DNA from: Nitrososphaeraceae archaeon | Lineage (GTDB): Archaea > Thermoproteota > Nitrososphaeria > Nitrososphaerales > Nitrososphaeraceae | Reading direction: 5' to 3' | NCBI GenBank assembly: GCA_021325295.1 | Contig: JAJPHM010000077.1 | Span: 83,546-147,545, forward strand | DNA length: 64,000 nucleotides | In this document: piece by piece, positions 8,864-16,798 of the stretch | Numbering within the stretch: position 1 is the stretch's first letter | Layout: each line of letters begins with the position of its first letter | Program-made: the position numbers and the translations under genes | Notes under the pieces: model-generated | What the model was told of the DNA's origin: nothing | Databases searched by the model: none | What the model saw: only the letters and a program-made list of their open reading frames with translations

Positions 8864-10156
8864 CTACCTTTTGCCTACCATCCTCAGTACTGTCGGAACC
8901 ACATCAGCGCCCATTATCAGACCTATACTTCCGCTCCTTGCAGAAGATTCCGTGAATCTTGCGCTTCCGTCGCGTTTTATCATGTTTCCGGATACCAGCA
9001 GAGGAACAGGATCGTCGCTGTGACCTTTTTTTATACAAGGAGTAGAATGATCCCCGGATACCACAATCACAGAATCGTGTTTCAACCTACTCAAGAGAGT
9101 TCCGAAGAACCGCGAGTCAATTTCTTCAATGTTTTTCTTTTTTCCTCTTGCGTCACCATCGTGTCCAAATTCGTCAGGTCCTTTAATGTGCACGTATACA
9201 AAATCTACTTGCTTTAGGCTCCTGGCTGCAACTTGGGCTTTTTGCTCATAGTCAGTCGTTCCGCCAGCCGCAAAAGGAGCCATTTTGAGAACTTTTGCAA
9301 TACCTACTTCGACGGGCATATCTACTATACAGCCGGCTTTGATTCCATGCATCTTGTTTATTGGCTCAAGGCTCGGGTAACGATTGCCTGAATCCCTTGC
9401 AAGTATGCAGTTTATTGGTTTTTTGCCAGCTGCGACTCTTGCTTTGTTGACTGGATGGTTACGTAATAGAGCAATGGTCTGCTGGGTAAACTCGTTTAGC
9501 ATTTCTGCTGCAATTCTAGCTCCAGGATTATCCTCTTCTGGTCTTGATGTCTCTACAGCTTCGTTTCCTGCAGTAGGTTTTGCTATTCCCATGCCATCGA
9601 CCTTGTCATAAGCAGGATCTGTATTGGTAATCCTGTCGGATAGTTTTACCTTGTTATGTCTGAATCTAATTACCACCCTATGAGCCACTGTAGGTTCTAT
9701 AGCAAAGGATGCATCCGGGTCGCTGAACTTTATGTCACTTCTTAATGTGGCGCAGACAGATTCGGCTTCTTGTTTACTTATTATACGACCAGCCCGTCTA
9801 TCTATTATTTTGAGGTTATCGTCTATTGTAGCAAAATTGCCCCTCATTGCAAGGTCTCCATCTCGAAAATCCAAATTACTGCCGATGGATTCAATCACAC
9901 CCCTTCCTACATAGCTTCCATCTCGAAAACTATAGCCAAGCATATTAAATACAGCGATATCAGATTGAGGAGCAATATGCTTTCCGACACTTATTACTCT
10001 GCCCATAGCTCCATTCCTAGCTAGGGCATCAAGATTAGGTGTGAACGCCGCCTCAAGTGGCGTCATGTCGTTCAATGACGGGTGCGGCAAATCCCCTATT
10101 CCATCCAAGAGGACATAGACAATTTTTGGCATGTTGCTGATCTGAGGGCTCCTCAT
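8864..10156 (-). CDS. apgM: 2,3-bisphosphoglycerate-independent phosphoglycerate mutase, archaeal type
   Basis: ApgM interconverts 3- and 2-phosphoglycerate in glycolysis/gluconeogenesis. The alkaline-phosphatase-type metal site is visible: VYVLLDGIGDLPHPSL near the N-terminus, the Ser in APQSDIAVFNMLGY, and the C-terminal metal ligands in HIKGPDEFGHDGDA and VIVVSGDHSTPC. Possible starts are ATG 10243, 10156 and 10132. A TATA-like box at 10181-10190 lies 29 nt before 10156, so I chose that one; the family core starts at 10132. In an autotroph this enzyme serves mainly gluconeogenic flow. Confidence 0.92.
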   Translation of the reverse strand: MRSPQISNMPKIVYVLLDGIGDLPHPSLNDMTPLEAAFTPNLDALARNGAMGRVISVGKHIAPQSDIAVFNMLGYSFRDGSYVGRGVIESIGSNLDFRDGDLAMRGNFATIDDNLKIIDRRAGRIISKQEAESVCATLRSDIKFSDPDASFAIEPTVAHRVVIRFRHNKVKLSDRITNTDPAYDKVDGMGIAKPTAGNEAVETSRPEEDNPGARIAAEMLNEFTQQTIALLRNHPVNKARVAAGKKPINCILARDSGNRYPSLEPINKMHGIKAGCIVDMPVEVGIAKVLKMAPFAAGGTTDYEQKAQVAARSLKQVDFVYVHIKGPDEFGHDGDARGKKKNIEEIDSRFFGTLLSRLKHDSVIVVSGDHSTPCIKKGHSDDPVPLLVSGNMIKRDGSARFTESSARSGSIGLIMGADVVPTVLRMVGKR

Positions 10157-10180
10157 CGCAGCCGGCTCTTCATAGGCACA

Positions 10181-10190
10181 TAAATTTATT
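10181..10190 (-). promoter_or_regulatory. TATA-like box of apgM
   Basis: The coding strand reads AATAAATTTA, centred about 29 nt before the ATG at 10156. It argues for a leaderless or nearly leaderless transcript and against the longer frame that begins at 10243. Confidence 0.45.
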
Positions 10191-10343
10191 TTTTCTTGGG
10201 CTAACAAATGTATTGAGGCGGAAATATGAGTCTGGAAAGACATGCCGAGTCAATTTAGTTCATCTTCTCTTACAAAGTAAATACAGAACCTTTAATTAAA
10301 AGAGCTTGGACGATGTTGTATAAACTAGGGGAGAAAGGAAGGC

Positions 10344-11408
10344 TTGAGGGATTTACGTAAAGACTATGTGCTCGACAAATTTGTGGTGGTTCCTCCGATG
10401 AGCGATCAGGTTTCAGAGGAAAAATCCAAGGAAAGAGAAGTAAAACTACGAGACAATAGCCAAAAGTGCAGGTATTGTCCTGGAAATGAATCGATGACAG
10501 AACCAGCTTTGCTTGCACTGGTGGTGAAGGATGGCATGATGCAGCGCCTGACTGATAGCGAAGATAACGTCGTTGAAGAATGGTCAGTAAGGGTCTTTGA
10601 GAGCGATAACCCAATTGTCACCACCAGTTCGCTCCCAGCAACAACGCTATATACAGACAGACCGCTATACAGTGAACCGGCATATGGATACCATCAGATT
10701 GTCGTTGCCGCTCCGGGGCATAATGACAAATTCTCTCAGCTTTCGGTAGAACAGTGGACAAACGTACTGGTAGTGCTACAAGACAGGATCAGATGGCTTT
10801 ACACACAAAAAAGTGTAACATATGTCTCAATCTACATAAACAGCGGCCTTGATCAAGATGTCTCCTCTGCACATCCACACCTCAATATACTGACATTTTC
10901 AACCATACCGCCAACTATCGATCTGGAAGCCGAAGGATTTCATAAATTTATGAATGAAAATGGAAACTGTCCAGCATGTAGCATAATGTCAGTAGAGTCA
11001 AGTGGACCCAGGCAGGTGCTGGCTACAGATAGCTTTCTTGCATTCTGTCCATGGGCCCCTACGTATCCGTACGAATTCTGGATATTCCCAAAAAGGCACA
11101 TTACTGTCTTTTCAAAGATTACACAGAAGGAGATAAATGACTTGGCACTCATGCTCAGGGCCACGCTCGGAGGAATGTCCAAGGCTTTAAAAGATGCGCC
11201 ATTTAACTTGGTGTTTCACCTATCACCTGAGAAGAAGAACAGCAAGCAGATCCATTGGCACATTGAGGTGTACCCTCAGGTGAATGGCTGGTCTGGTCTT
11301 GAACGTGGTTTTGGAGTCTACGTCAATAATATAAAACCAGAAAAATCCGCAGAAATTTTGGGCTCGGCTTGTCGCAAAGAGCTAGCTAGCCTAGTAGGCA
11401 TAACGTAG
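10344..11408 (+). CDS. Galactose-1-phosphate uridylyltransferase-like (HIT superfamily)
   Basis: A 354-residue GalT-like nucleotidyl transferase. The start is TTG 10344 (MRDLRKDYVLDKFVVVPP). A first zinc-type pair CRYCPGNE lies near residue 47, and the two halves typical of GalT follow. The active-site motif reads SAHPHLN near 173-179, where the family normally has His-Pro-His-x-Gln; the final Gln is Asn here. A later CPAC pair and a C-terminal HWHIEVYPQV complete the HIT-like site. Substrate could be hexose-1-phosphate with UDP- or ADP-sugar; GalT specificity is not certain. Confidence 0.8.
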   Translation: MRDLRKDYVLDKFVVVPPMSDQVSEEKSKEREVKLRDNSQKCRYCPGNESMTEPALLALVVKDGMMQRLTDSEDNVVEEWSVRVFESDNPIVTTSSLPATTLYTDRPLYSEPAYGYHQIVVAAPGHNDKFSQLSVEQWTNVLVVLQDRIRWLYTQKSVTYVSIYINSGLDQDVSSAHPHLNILTFSTIPPTIDLEAEGFHKFMNENGNCPACSIMSVESSGPRQVLATDSFLAFCPWAPTYPYEFWIFPKRHITVFSKITQKEINDLALMLRATLGGMSKALKDAPFNLVFHLSPEKKNSKQIHWHIEVYPQVNGWSGLERGFGVYVNNIKPEKSAEILGSACRKELASLVGIT

Positions 11409-11507
11409 TTAGATATTGAGCCCAATAAGATAAAGCTCAGATGTTTCGTCAGATAGCGCAGATGATAATATAGTTTATTTATTGACATAATTGTATAGCT
11501 CTTCTGA

Positions 11508-11951
11508 ATGAAGCTTGAAACGTGGGTAAGCATTGCATCTCTGGCACTATCTGCCATGTTTGTAGCTTTGATGATTTCTCTTTACAACTTTTTGATTGGT
11601 CCTGGAGGGTCAGGCCCCCAGCAGGTAGTTGACCCACAAGGTTTACTGGGCGAACTGGTGTCAATATCGGGAGCGCCGGCAGTGATCTTGGCGGGAATAG
11701 CATTTGCAATGTCAAGGGCTTTTGGCACAAAGTCAGGGGGACTGCTACTAATAGCAGCCGGTATTGTGATGATTGCTGGAATGGCAGTAACTGCTACAAT
11801 GGTGCCAAGAATAGGTCCACAATTTTTTGTTCCGGGCATAGATTCCATACCATATGTGTTTGTGGCGGCAGGTGCAGGGATTATTGCCACTGGAGTAATT
11901 CTACTAATCAAGACAAGCAGACGTACGCAAAGCTTGGATGATCTGCGCTGA
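11508..11951 (+). CDS. Membrane protein with four predicted helices
   Basis: A 147-residue hydrophobic protein. Membrane segments are apparent at about residues 6-28, 52-70, 77-97 and 112-133, with a Gly/Pro-rich loop between the first two and a charged tail (KTSRRTQSLDDLR) that is probably cytoplasmic. No transporter or enzyme motif is seen and I do not recognise the family. The forward frame has high Ala/Gly/Ile content, consistent with genuine membrane coding. It stands alone. Confidence 0.6.
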   Translation: MKLETWVSIASLALSAMFVALMISLYNFLIGPGGSGPQQVVDPQGLLGELVSISGAPAVILAGIAFAMSRAFGTKSGGLLLIAAGIVMIAGMAVTATMVPRIGPQFFVPGIDSIPYVFVAAGAGIIATGVILLIKTSRRTQSLDDLR

Positions 11952-12246
11952 AGACAACAAAGATAAAACAAAGGGTTCTTCAAACAAGAGGCCCACTCTC
12001 ACTAGCATGGATAATCTTGTGCTTTGTTTGTATATTGCAAGAGTAGATGCATGAGAGGACAAGAAAGAAAAAGTGAAAAGATTTCAACACACAGATTTTA
12101 CCTGTGGTCCATTACCGTGAGCCAACAGGAAAAAATTCCTCTATTTATCACAATGACAAAACTTGTTAGTTTTATTCACGTATATCTATCTATAACGAAA
12201 AAATAAAAGTAGCAGGACAGAATATCTGTCCAATGGTAGGCAATTA

Positions 12247-12699
12247 TTGAAAAATCAGATAACCTATACAGTCAGAATGATAACCGAAGATGATCTGGAA
12301 AGAGGAGTGTTTGAATGCCTTTCAAATTTGACGACGGTAGGAAATATAGCGCAGGATATCCCACGAGCAAAGAAAATTCTGCACCAGATGCTCTCCAATG
12401 AAGTGTACAATATCATCGTTGCAGCTAAAAACGATGGTGAAATAATCGGAATGACAACACTACTAATTGAGCAAAAACTCATCCATGATGGTGGCAAAGT
12501 GGGCCATATTGAGGATGTGGTTACTAGAAAGGGATTCGAAGGTATGGGTATAGCAAGTGCAGTTATCAACAAAGCACTAGCTATTGCCAAAGAGACAGGA
12601 TGCTATAAGGTAATACTGGATTGCTCTGAGAAAAATATACCATTTTACGAAAAACTTGATTTCAAAAAACACGAATACTCTATGAGACACAATCTGTGA
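12247..12699 (+). CDS. Glucosamine-6-phosphate N-acetyltransferase-like (GNA1-type GNAT)
   Basis: A 150-residue GNAT acetyltransferase whose whole length resembles eukaryotic GNA1, which acetylates glucosamine-6-phosphate on the way to UDP-GlcNAc. The GNA1 hallmarks are present in order: an early LTTVG, then KLIHDGGKVGHIEDVV, the acetyl-CoA loop (GFEGMGIASAVI), and GCYKVILDCSEKN followed by PFYEKLDF. The TTG at 12247 gives a normal family length. Its 3' end faces a sugar nucleotidyltransferase, which may act in the same route to nucleotide-activated amino sugars. The assignment is by motif reading and should be moderately safe. Confidence 0.82.
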   Translation: MKNQITYTVRMITEDDLERGVFECLSNLTTVGNIAQDIPRAKKILHQMLSNEVYNIIVAAKNDGEIIGMTTLLIEQKLIHDGGKVGHIEDVVTRKGFEGMGIASAVINKALAIAKETGCYKVILDCSEKNIPFYEKLDFKKHEYSMRHNL

Positions 12700-12791
12700 T
12701 CCACTCAAACATAATCACCACGCTTTCTTGCTGCAAAACTAATCATTGATTCTCATATGAAAGCACTTGGCAAAAGTAGTATGAGGCTGAT

Positions 12792-13493
12792 TCAGATTTT
12801 GCCTAATCTCTCGGCATACTTCTTGTAGGCATCAAGGTACGATTTCTTGTCTCCGATATCGATGAAGCCCGATTCTATATTAAATGCCCTAACCGTTTTT
12901 TTCATTGACAGTGCCTTTTTAACAGCATCATCCATTCCAAATGAGCTGGACTTTGGCACAAGTTTTAAAAATTCCGGCTCCATGACGTAACAGCCTATAT
13001 TTATCAATCCGCTTATTTCAGGCTTCTCACGCCAAGCAGTTACTTTCCCTGAACTGTTTACGTCGATAAAGCCATACTTCAATTTCGTTGTATATGACAA
13101 TAAAGCCATAGACACAAATGCCCGGGCGGAAAAGTGTTCCTTTATCATCCTTTGCAAGTTGAATTCATATACGGAATCGCCGTAAACGCAAACAAAAGTA
13201 TCGTTCAAAAGTTTTTCTGCTGTCTTTAGCTGGCCTGCTGTAGCCAGGGGTCGTTCTGACCGTGCATACTCTATTCCGATTCCGAATCTTGCGCCATCTT
13301 CAAAGTAGTCCTCTATTGTCCGGTGAAGATAACTTACGCAAAGAACAACTTCATCTATACCGCCGGATTTGAGCCACTCGATAATGTGCTCTAAAAGTGG
13401 TTTATTGCCGAGCGGAAGCATTGGTTTAGGGATGAAGAAAGTATAGGGCTGGAGTCTGGTGCCAAGACCACCTGCCAGTATCACGGCCTTCAT
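12792..13493 (-). CDS. Sugar-phosphate nucleotidyltransferase
   Basis: A 233-residue single-domain nucleotidyltransferase. The signature loop KAVILAGGLGTRLQPYT opens the protein, followed by PKPMLPLGNKPLLEHII (the conserved Lys and Pro of the family), the metal site in VYGDSVY, and KYGFIDVNSSGKV. It lacks a C-terminal left-handed beta-helix, so it is not a bifunctional GlmU-type acetyltransferase. The activated sugar is unknown (glucose-, mannose- or N-acetylglucosamine-1-phosphate are candidates). The convergent GNA1-like neighbour suggests amino-sugar metabolism, an inference only. Confidence 0.87.
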   Translation of the reverse strand: MKAVILAGGLGTRLQPYTFFIPKPMLPLGNKPLLEHIIEWLKSGGIDEVVLCVSYLHRTIEDYFEDGARFGIGIEYARSERPLATAGQLKTAEKLLNDTFVCVYGDSVYEFNLQRMIKEHFSARAFVSMALLSYTTKLKYGFIDVNSSGKVTAWREKPEISGLINIGCYVMEPEFLKLVPKSSSFGMDDAVKKALSMKKTVRAFNIESGFIDIGDKKSYLDAYKKYAERLGKI

Positions 13494-13539
13494 TGTCCAG
13501 TGTGCCTCCAGTCATAATTTCTTGATATTACAGACACTT

Positions 13540-14931
13540 TCAATACATACCTTTTGAGTTTTGCTGCCTTTGAATTGGTTTAAGGTAAAAAACATTTCCA
13601 TCCTTCTTCAGAATCTTCTTGACCTTGACAAGTACTTCAGATGGCTCCCTACCAAAGATCATTATCATAGGTTCCTTGCCAATATCCCCGGTATGGTATA
13701 TTATATCTGCCCGAGGGTCTTTCTTGAGAGCAGACTTGATGCCCCAGTATACGCTTGCGCCTTCTTTCTTTTTAACAATAGGCGGTTCTGCCCTTCTATC
13801 GTAGCTTGAAACTCTGAACAATAGTCGACACAGCTTTACAAGTTTCTGGTCAAACTTTATGTTTATTGCGGACCTTGTCTGACTATCACTTTCCATGTAA
13901 GCAAGGATTGCCGAAGCTACGTGTCTGGATGCACCAAATTCAACACATGAAGCAGGCTTGGCATTTGAACCAATCTTGACTATTCTGCCTACTACTCCTG
14001 CAACATCATTTATACCTGATGCCCCTGGTATGGCGAAAACAAGGTTTGATTGCGTTTCAGGAATCAGGGCTCCGAAATTTTCTATTCCTTCAATTTCTCT
14101 AATAGCCTGCATCATTTTCGTCATCACCTGATATCTATTGGCATCCAAGTACAGCCCATGGAGTGGATTGGTCGACGCGAGTCCCTTTCCAACATTAATG
14201 GTAGTTTTTAATGCAGCATGGACATATTCATTTGCAGCTTTGCATGCTTGGATCAAAGACATACCCTTGGCTATGAATGCAGTCAATGCCGATGAAAAAT
14301 TGCAACCGGAGCCATGAGTCTTTCCAATTGCGATTCTCGAATTTGAAATTCTAATCACTGAAGAGTTGCTATCCAATACGATGTCAGTAACAATTTTTTG
14401 CTTTGAATGCCCACCCTTGACTACTACGCTTTCTGCTCCAAATCCCTTGATCGTCCTCGCAGCCTCAATAATACCTTTTTCTGAGCTTGTATCTATACCT
14501 GTCAGCCTTGCTGCTTCCATTATGTTAGGTGTTACGATTGTTGAAATTGGAATTAATTTGGAAATGAAATACTCGATTGCATCATCCCGCATCAGCTTTA
14601 CTCCTGTTTCTGCAGATAAGATAGGATCAAGTACTATAGGAGACCTATTTTTGTGCAGAGTGTGCGCAACGCATTCTATTATGGATTTACTATAGACCAT
14701 GCCGATCTTGATTGCATTTGGTTTTATGTCCGTCAATACAGAACGTATTTGATCTCTTAACACATCCTGACCAACTTCAAAGATACTGGATACCTTGACA
14801 GTATTCTGGGCTGTGATAGCAGTTATGGCAGTGCAGCCGTGGACGCCTAGGGCCGAGAAGGTCTTCAAATCTGCTTGAATTCCTGCTACTCCGCCAGAAT
14901 CGCTCCCGGCTATGGTTAGAGCCGATACCAT
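13540..14931 (-). CDS. thiDN: ThiD-ThiN fusion: HMP/HMP-P kinase and thiamine-phosphate synthase
   Basis: A 463-residue bifunctional enzyme of thiamine synthesis. Residues 1 to about 260 are the ribokinase-like ThiD kinase (ALTIAGSDSGGVAGIQADLKTF; catalytic region GKTHGSGCNFSSALTAF). The rest is the archaeal ThiN domain, which joins HMP-PP and the thiazole phosphate in place of ThiE; visible there are GALIPETQSNLVFAI and SCVEFGASRHVASAIL. The fusion is a known archaeal form. It appears to be transcribed alone. Confidence 0.93.
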   Translation of the reverse strand: MVSALTIAGSDSGGVAGIQADLKTFSALGVHGCTAITAITAQNTVKVSSIFEVGQDVLRDQIRSVLTDIKPNAIKIGMVYSKSIIECVAHTLHKNRSPIVLDPILSAETGVKLMRDDAIEYFISKLIPISTIVTPNIMEAARLTGIDTSSEKGIIEAARTIKGFGAESVVVKGGHSKQKIVTDIVLDSNSSVIRISNSRIAIGKTHGSGCNFSSALTAFIAKGMSLIQACKAANEYVHAALKTTINVGKGLASTNPLHGLYLDANRYQVMTKMMQAIREIEGIENFGALIPETQSNLVFAIPGASGINDVAGVVGRIVKIGSNAKPASCVEFGASRHVASAILAYMESDSQTRSAINIKFDQKLVKLCRLLFRVSSYDRRAEPPIVKKKEGASVYWGIKSALKKDPRADIIYHTGDIGKEPMIMIFGREPSEVLVKVKKILKKDGNVFYLKPIQRQQNSKGMY

Positions 14932-15021
14932 TTGATAATTGGAAAAGAAGACACTTATTCAGTCTATCGGAATCAAAAATAAAAGCAAAAAATACTGATT
15001 AATTTTGGCTTGGCAGGTTAT

Positions 15022-15168
15022 TCATTGAAGTATATAATCACACAGGCAATTTTGTTTTCTGCAACATGGACACTTTTGAGTTCGATCAGAAAATTGACAT
15101 AGTTTACTGTGCGTTTCACAAAAGATTGGCCGATTTGTATTTTCCAAGTCTTGATCTTTAGCAAGCAT
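15022..15168 (-). CDS. Cys-rich microprotein, probably metal-binding
   Basis: A 48-residue product with seven Cys and one His in its last 32 residues, spaced C-x3-H-x3-C-x8-C-x-C-C-x5-C-x-C (CETHSKLC, then KCPCC, then CLC). Such density suggests binding of one or two zinc ions or an iron-sulphur cluster. An ATATTAACC box on the coding strand near 15193-15201 lies about 29 nt before the ATG, supporting a leaderless start. An overlapping reverse-strand frame of 63 codons has no such features. I do not recognise a family, and chance is not excluded. Confidence 0.45.
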   Translation of the reverse strand: MLAKDQDLENTNRPIFCETHSKLCQFSDRTQKCPCCRKQNCLCDYILQ

Positions 15169-15382
15169 ATCGATGGTAGAGGGTTATGGGAGGTTAATAT
15201 GAAGAGCAAGCTAATTTAGATGGATAGCTCAAAATTGTGCAACTTGTCTGGCCTTTTCCCTAGGATATTTTGCAACATGTCATTTGTACTCCTCATTGTA
15301 GACAGGAGCTGGCAAGTTTCTGCAAACGCAAGTTGCAAAAAGTATGATCAAATATATATTCTTCAAAACTCACATAGTAATT

Positions 15383-15730
15383 GTGTTATTTCTGGTAACA
15401 GATCGTGTGAATATAGAATTTGTATCCCCGGATCTTGCTGTAGCACAGATAAAAATGCTTCAACAGACTTTTGAAATGTATGAGGGATTAAAAGATGAGG
15501 GCAAGCTCAAGTTTGCTTATGCATTTGCAGACTCTCCGGGTGGGATAACTCTCTGGGACGTAGAGTCCAACGATGAGCTACAGAAAATTCTTTTTCTGCT
15601 ACCGTCTATGCCGCTTGTGACAAGAACAGTTACCCCACTTACCGAGATGAAGGCAGTTTCACAGGTGATAGAAGAGCTCAGATCAATAGTAAATTCAATG
15701 CCAAAAAAACCAAGCCAACAGAACAGTTGA
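15383..15730 (+). CDS. Muconolactone isomerase-like small protein
   Basis: Read from GTG 15383 the product starts MLFLVTDRVNIEF and resembles the ferredoxin-like fold of muconolactone delta-isomerase: helix with EMYEGLKDEGKL, then AYAFADSPGGITLWDVESNDEL and a closing LVTRTVTPLTEM. Archaea keep such proteins without muconate metabolism, so the actual role is unknown. The frame is open further up to an ATG at 15344, but this lies on an aaatatatatt box (15345-15355) that would be the promoter, so the GTG is favoured. The last 25 residues are an extra Lys/Pro-rich tail. Confidence 0.65.
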   Translation: MLFLVTDRVNIEFVSPDLAVAQIKMLQQTFEMYEGLKDEGKLKFAYAFADSPGGITLWDVESNDELQKILFLLPSMPLVTRTVTPLTEMKAVSQVIEELRSIVNSMPKKPSQQNS

Positions 15731-15898
15731 GTACTGGCTAACTTCCAGATATCTAATCGTATATAGATTTTATGTTATTGTTTTAGTTTAAGATGCCTCG
15801 TGGTATCAGCCTTAAGGTAGGATTGTCTGTCGAATGAATATTATGATATTATTATATTACTCCGTGGCGGAATCATAATAATCGACCTAGTTTTCATT

Positions 15899-16798
15899 TC
15901 AGCATTGCTTTTCGATAAGCTCGTACATCTTTCTATACGACAGATGGATATCTTGATGCTTTTCTACCTTAGATCTTAACTCCAATAGTTTCTTCTTAAG
16001 CGAGACAGTATCTTTCGACTTTATCACAGAAAGCATAAATGACGATCTTTTGATATAGGTTTGAATAAATTGCCGAGCATATGGGTTTTCTGTTATTAGA
16101 GCAGTTACAAGTTCTGGCTCGTCTGTGAGTACACTTTCGCTCAAAAGCGACTGCACTCTAAACGTGGTACCTGAGATTTCCTTGAGCAGAGAAATATTTT
16201 CGTCTGATATGACTTCGGTAAATATGATATTTATGAAGTAATTTAGACCCAAAATAAGTCCCATGTACCTGTCGTGTTCCCTAAATGAGATAGACCTTAC
16301 GCTAATGTCTTCAAAAATCCAACTCGCAGCCTTGGCCTCAAGATCCCTATTCCTTACAGGTACAAGGAGCACCTTCATGTTTGCTTTTCTTGTTGCTCCT
16401 GGTCCGAACATCGGATGAATACAAAGTGGCTTGATATTTTTAGGAACATTTCTTAATGCTTTGAAACTATCCTTCTTTATAGAAGATATCTCGGCTATTG
16501 TTGAGCCAGGCTTCATGCTTGCCGCACAGGACCTTATCACTTTAGCTGTAGCTTGCACAGGCACACAGATCACAACAAGATCAGCCGTCCTAACGCACTC
16601 TTTGATATTCTTGCAAACGTAAATGTCCTTAGGGTAATTCTCTTTACTCATTGACTCCTTTAATGATTCAATATCGATATCATAAGCCAAGACATCTTCT
16701 ATATCCGATCTTGATGCAAAATAACGCAGAAACCATAATCCCATTTTGCCTCCTGCACCAATAATTGAAATCTTACTAAACAATCCTTTTCTCGCCAA
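15899..16798 (-). CDS. tyrA: Prephenate/arogenate dehydrogenase
   Basis: A 299-residue TyrA-type dehydrogenase that oxidatively decarboxylates prephenate or arogenate toward tyrosine. The N-terminal NAD(P) loop is KISIIGAGGKMGLWFLRYFA; the family region follows with CIHPMFGPGA (the conserved His and Pro-Met-Phe-Gly) near residue 126-135. It begins directly at the stop of the chorismate mutase-aminotransferase gene, the last member of the pathway-ordered cluster. Since the preceding gene carries an aminotransferase, arogenate is a plausible substrate; this is inference. Confidence 0.88.
   Translation of the reverse strand: MARKGLFSKISIIGAGGKMGLWFLRYFASRSDIEDVLAYDIDIESLKESMSKENYPKDIYVCKNIKECVRTADLVVICVPVQATAKVIRSCAASMKPGSTIAEISSIKKDSFKALRNVPKNIKPLCIHPMFGPGATRKANMKVLLVPVRNRDLEAKAASWIFEDISVRSISFREHDRYMGLILGLNYFINIIFTEVISDENISLLKEISGTTFRVQSLLSESVLTDEPELVTALITENPYARQFIQTYIKRSSFMLSVIKSKDTVSLKKKLLELRSKVEKHQDIHLSYRKMYELIEKQC

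Noticed and set aside
12024..12206. Forward frame of 60 codons before the GNA1-like gene
   Set aside because: AT-rich, no motif, looks like chance; the region probably serves as promoter for 12247.
15018..15209. Reverse-strand frame of 63 codons
   Set aside because: Overlaps the Cys-rich frame at 15022-15168, whose composition and promoter spacing are more convincing.
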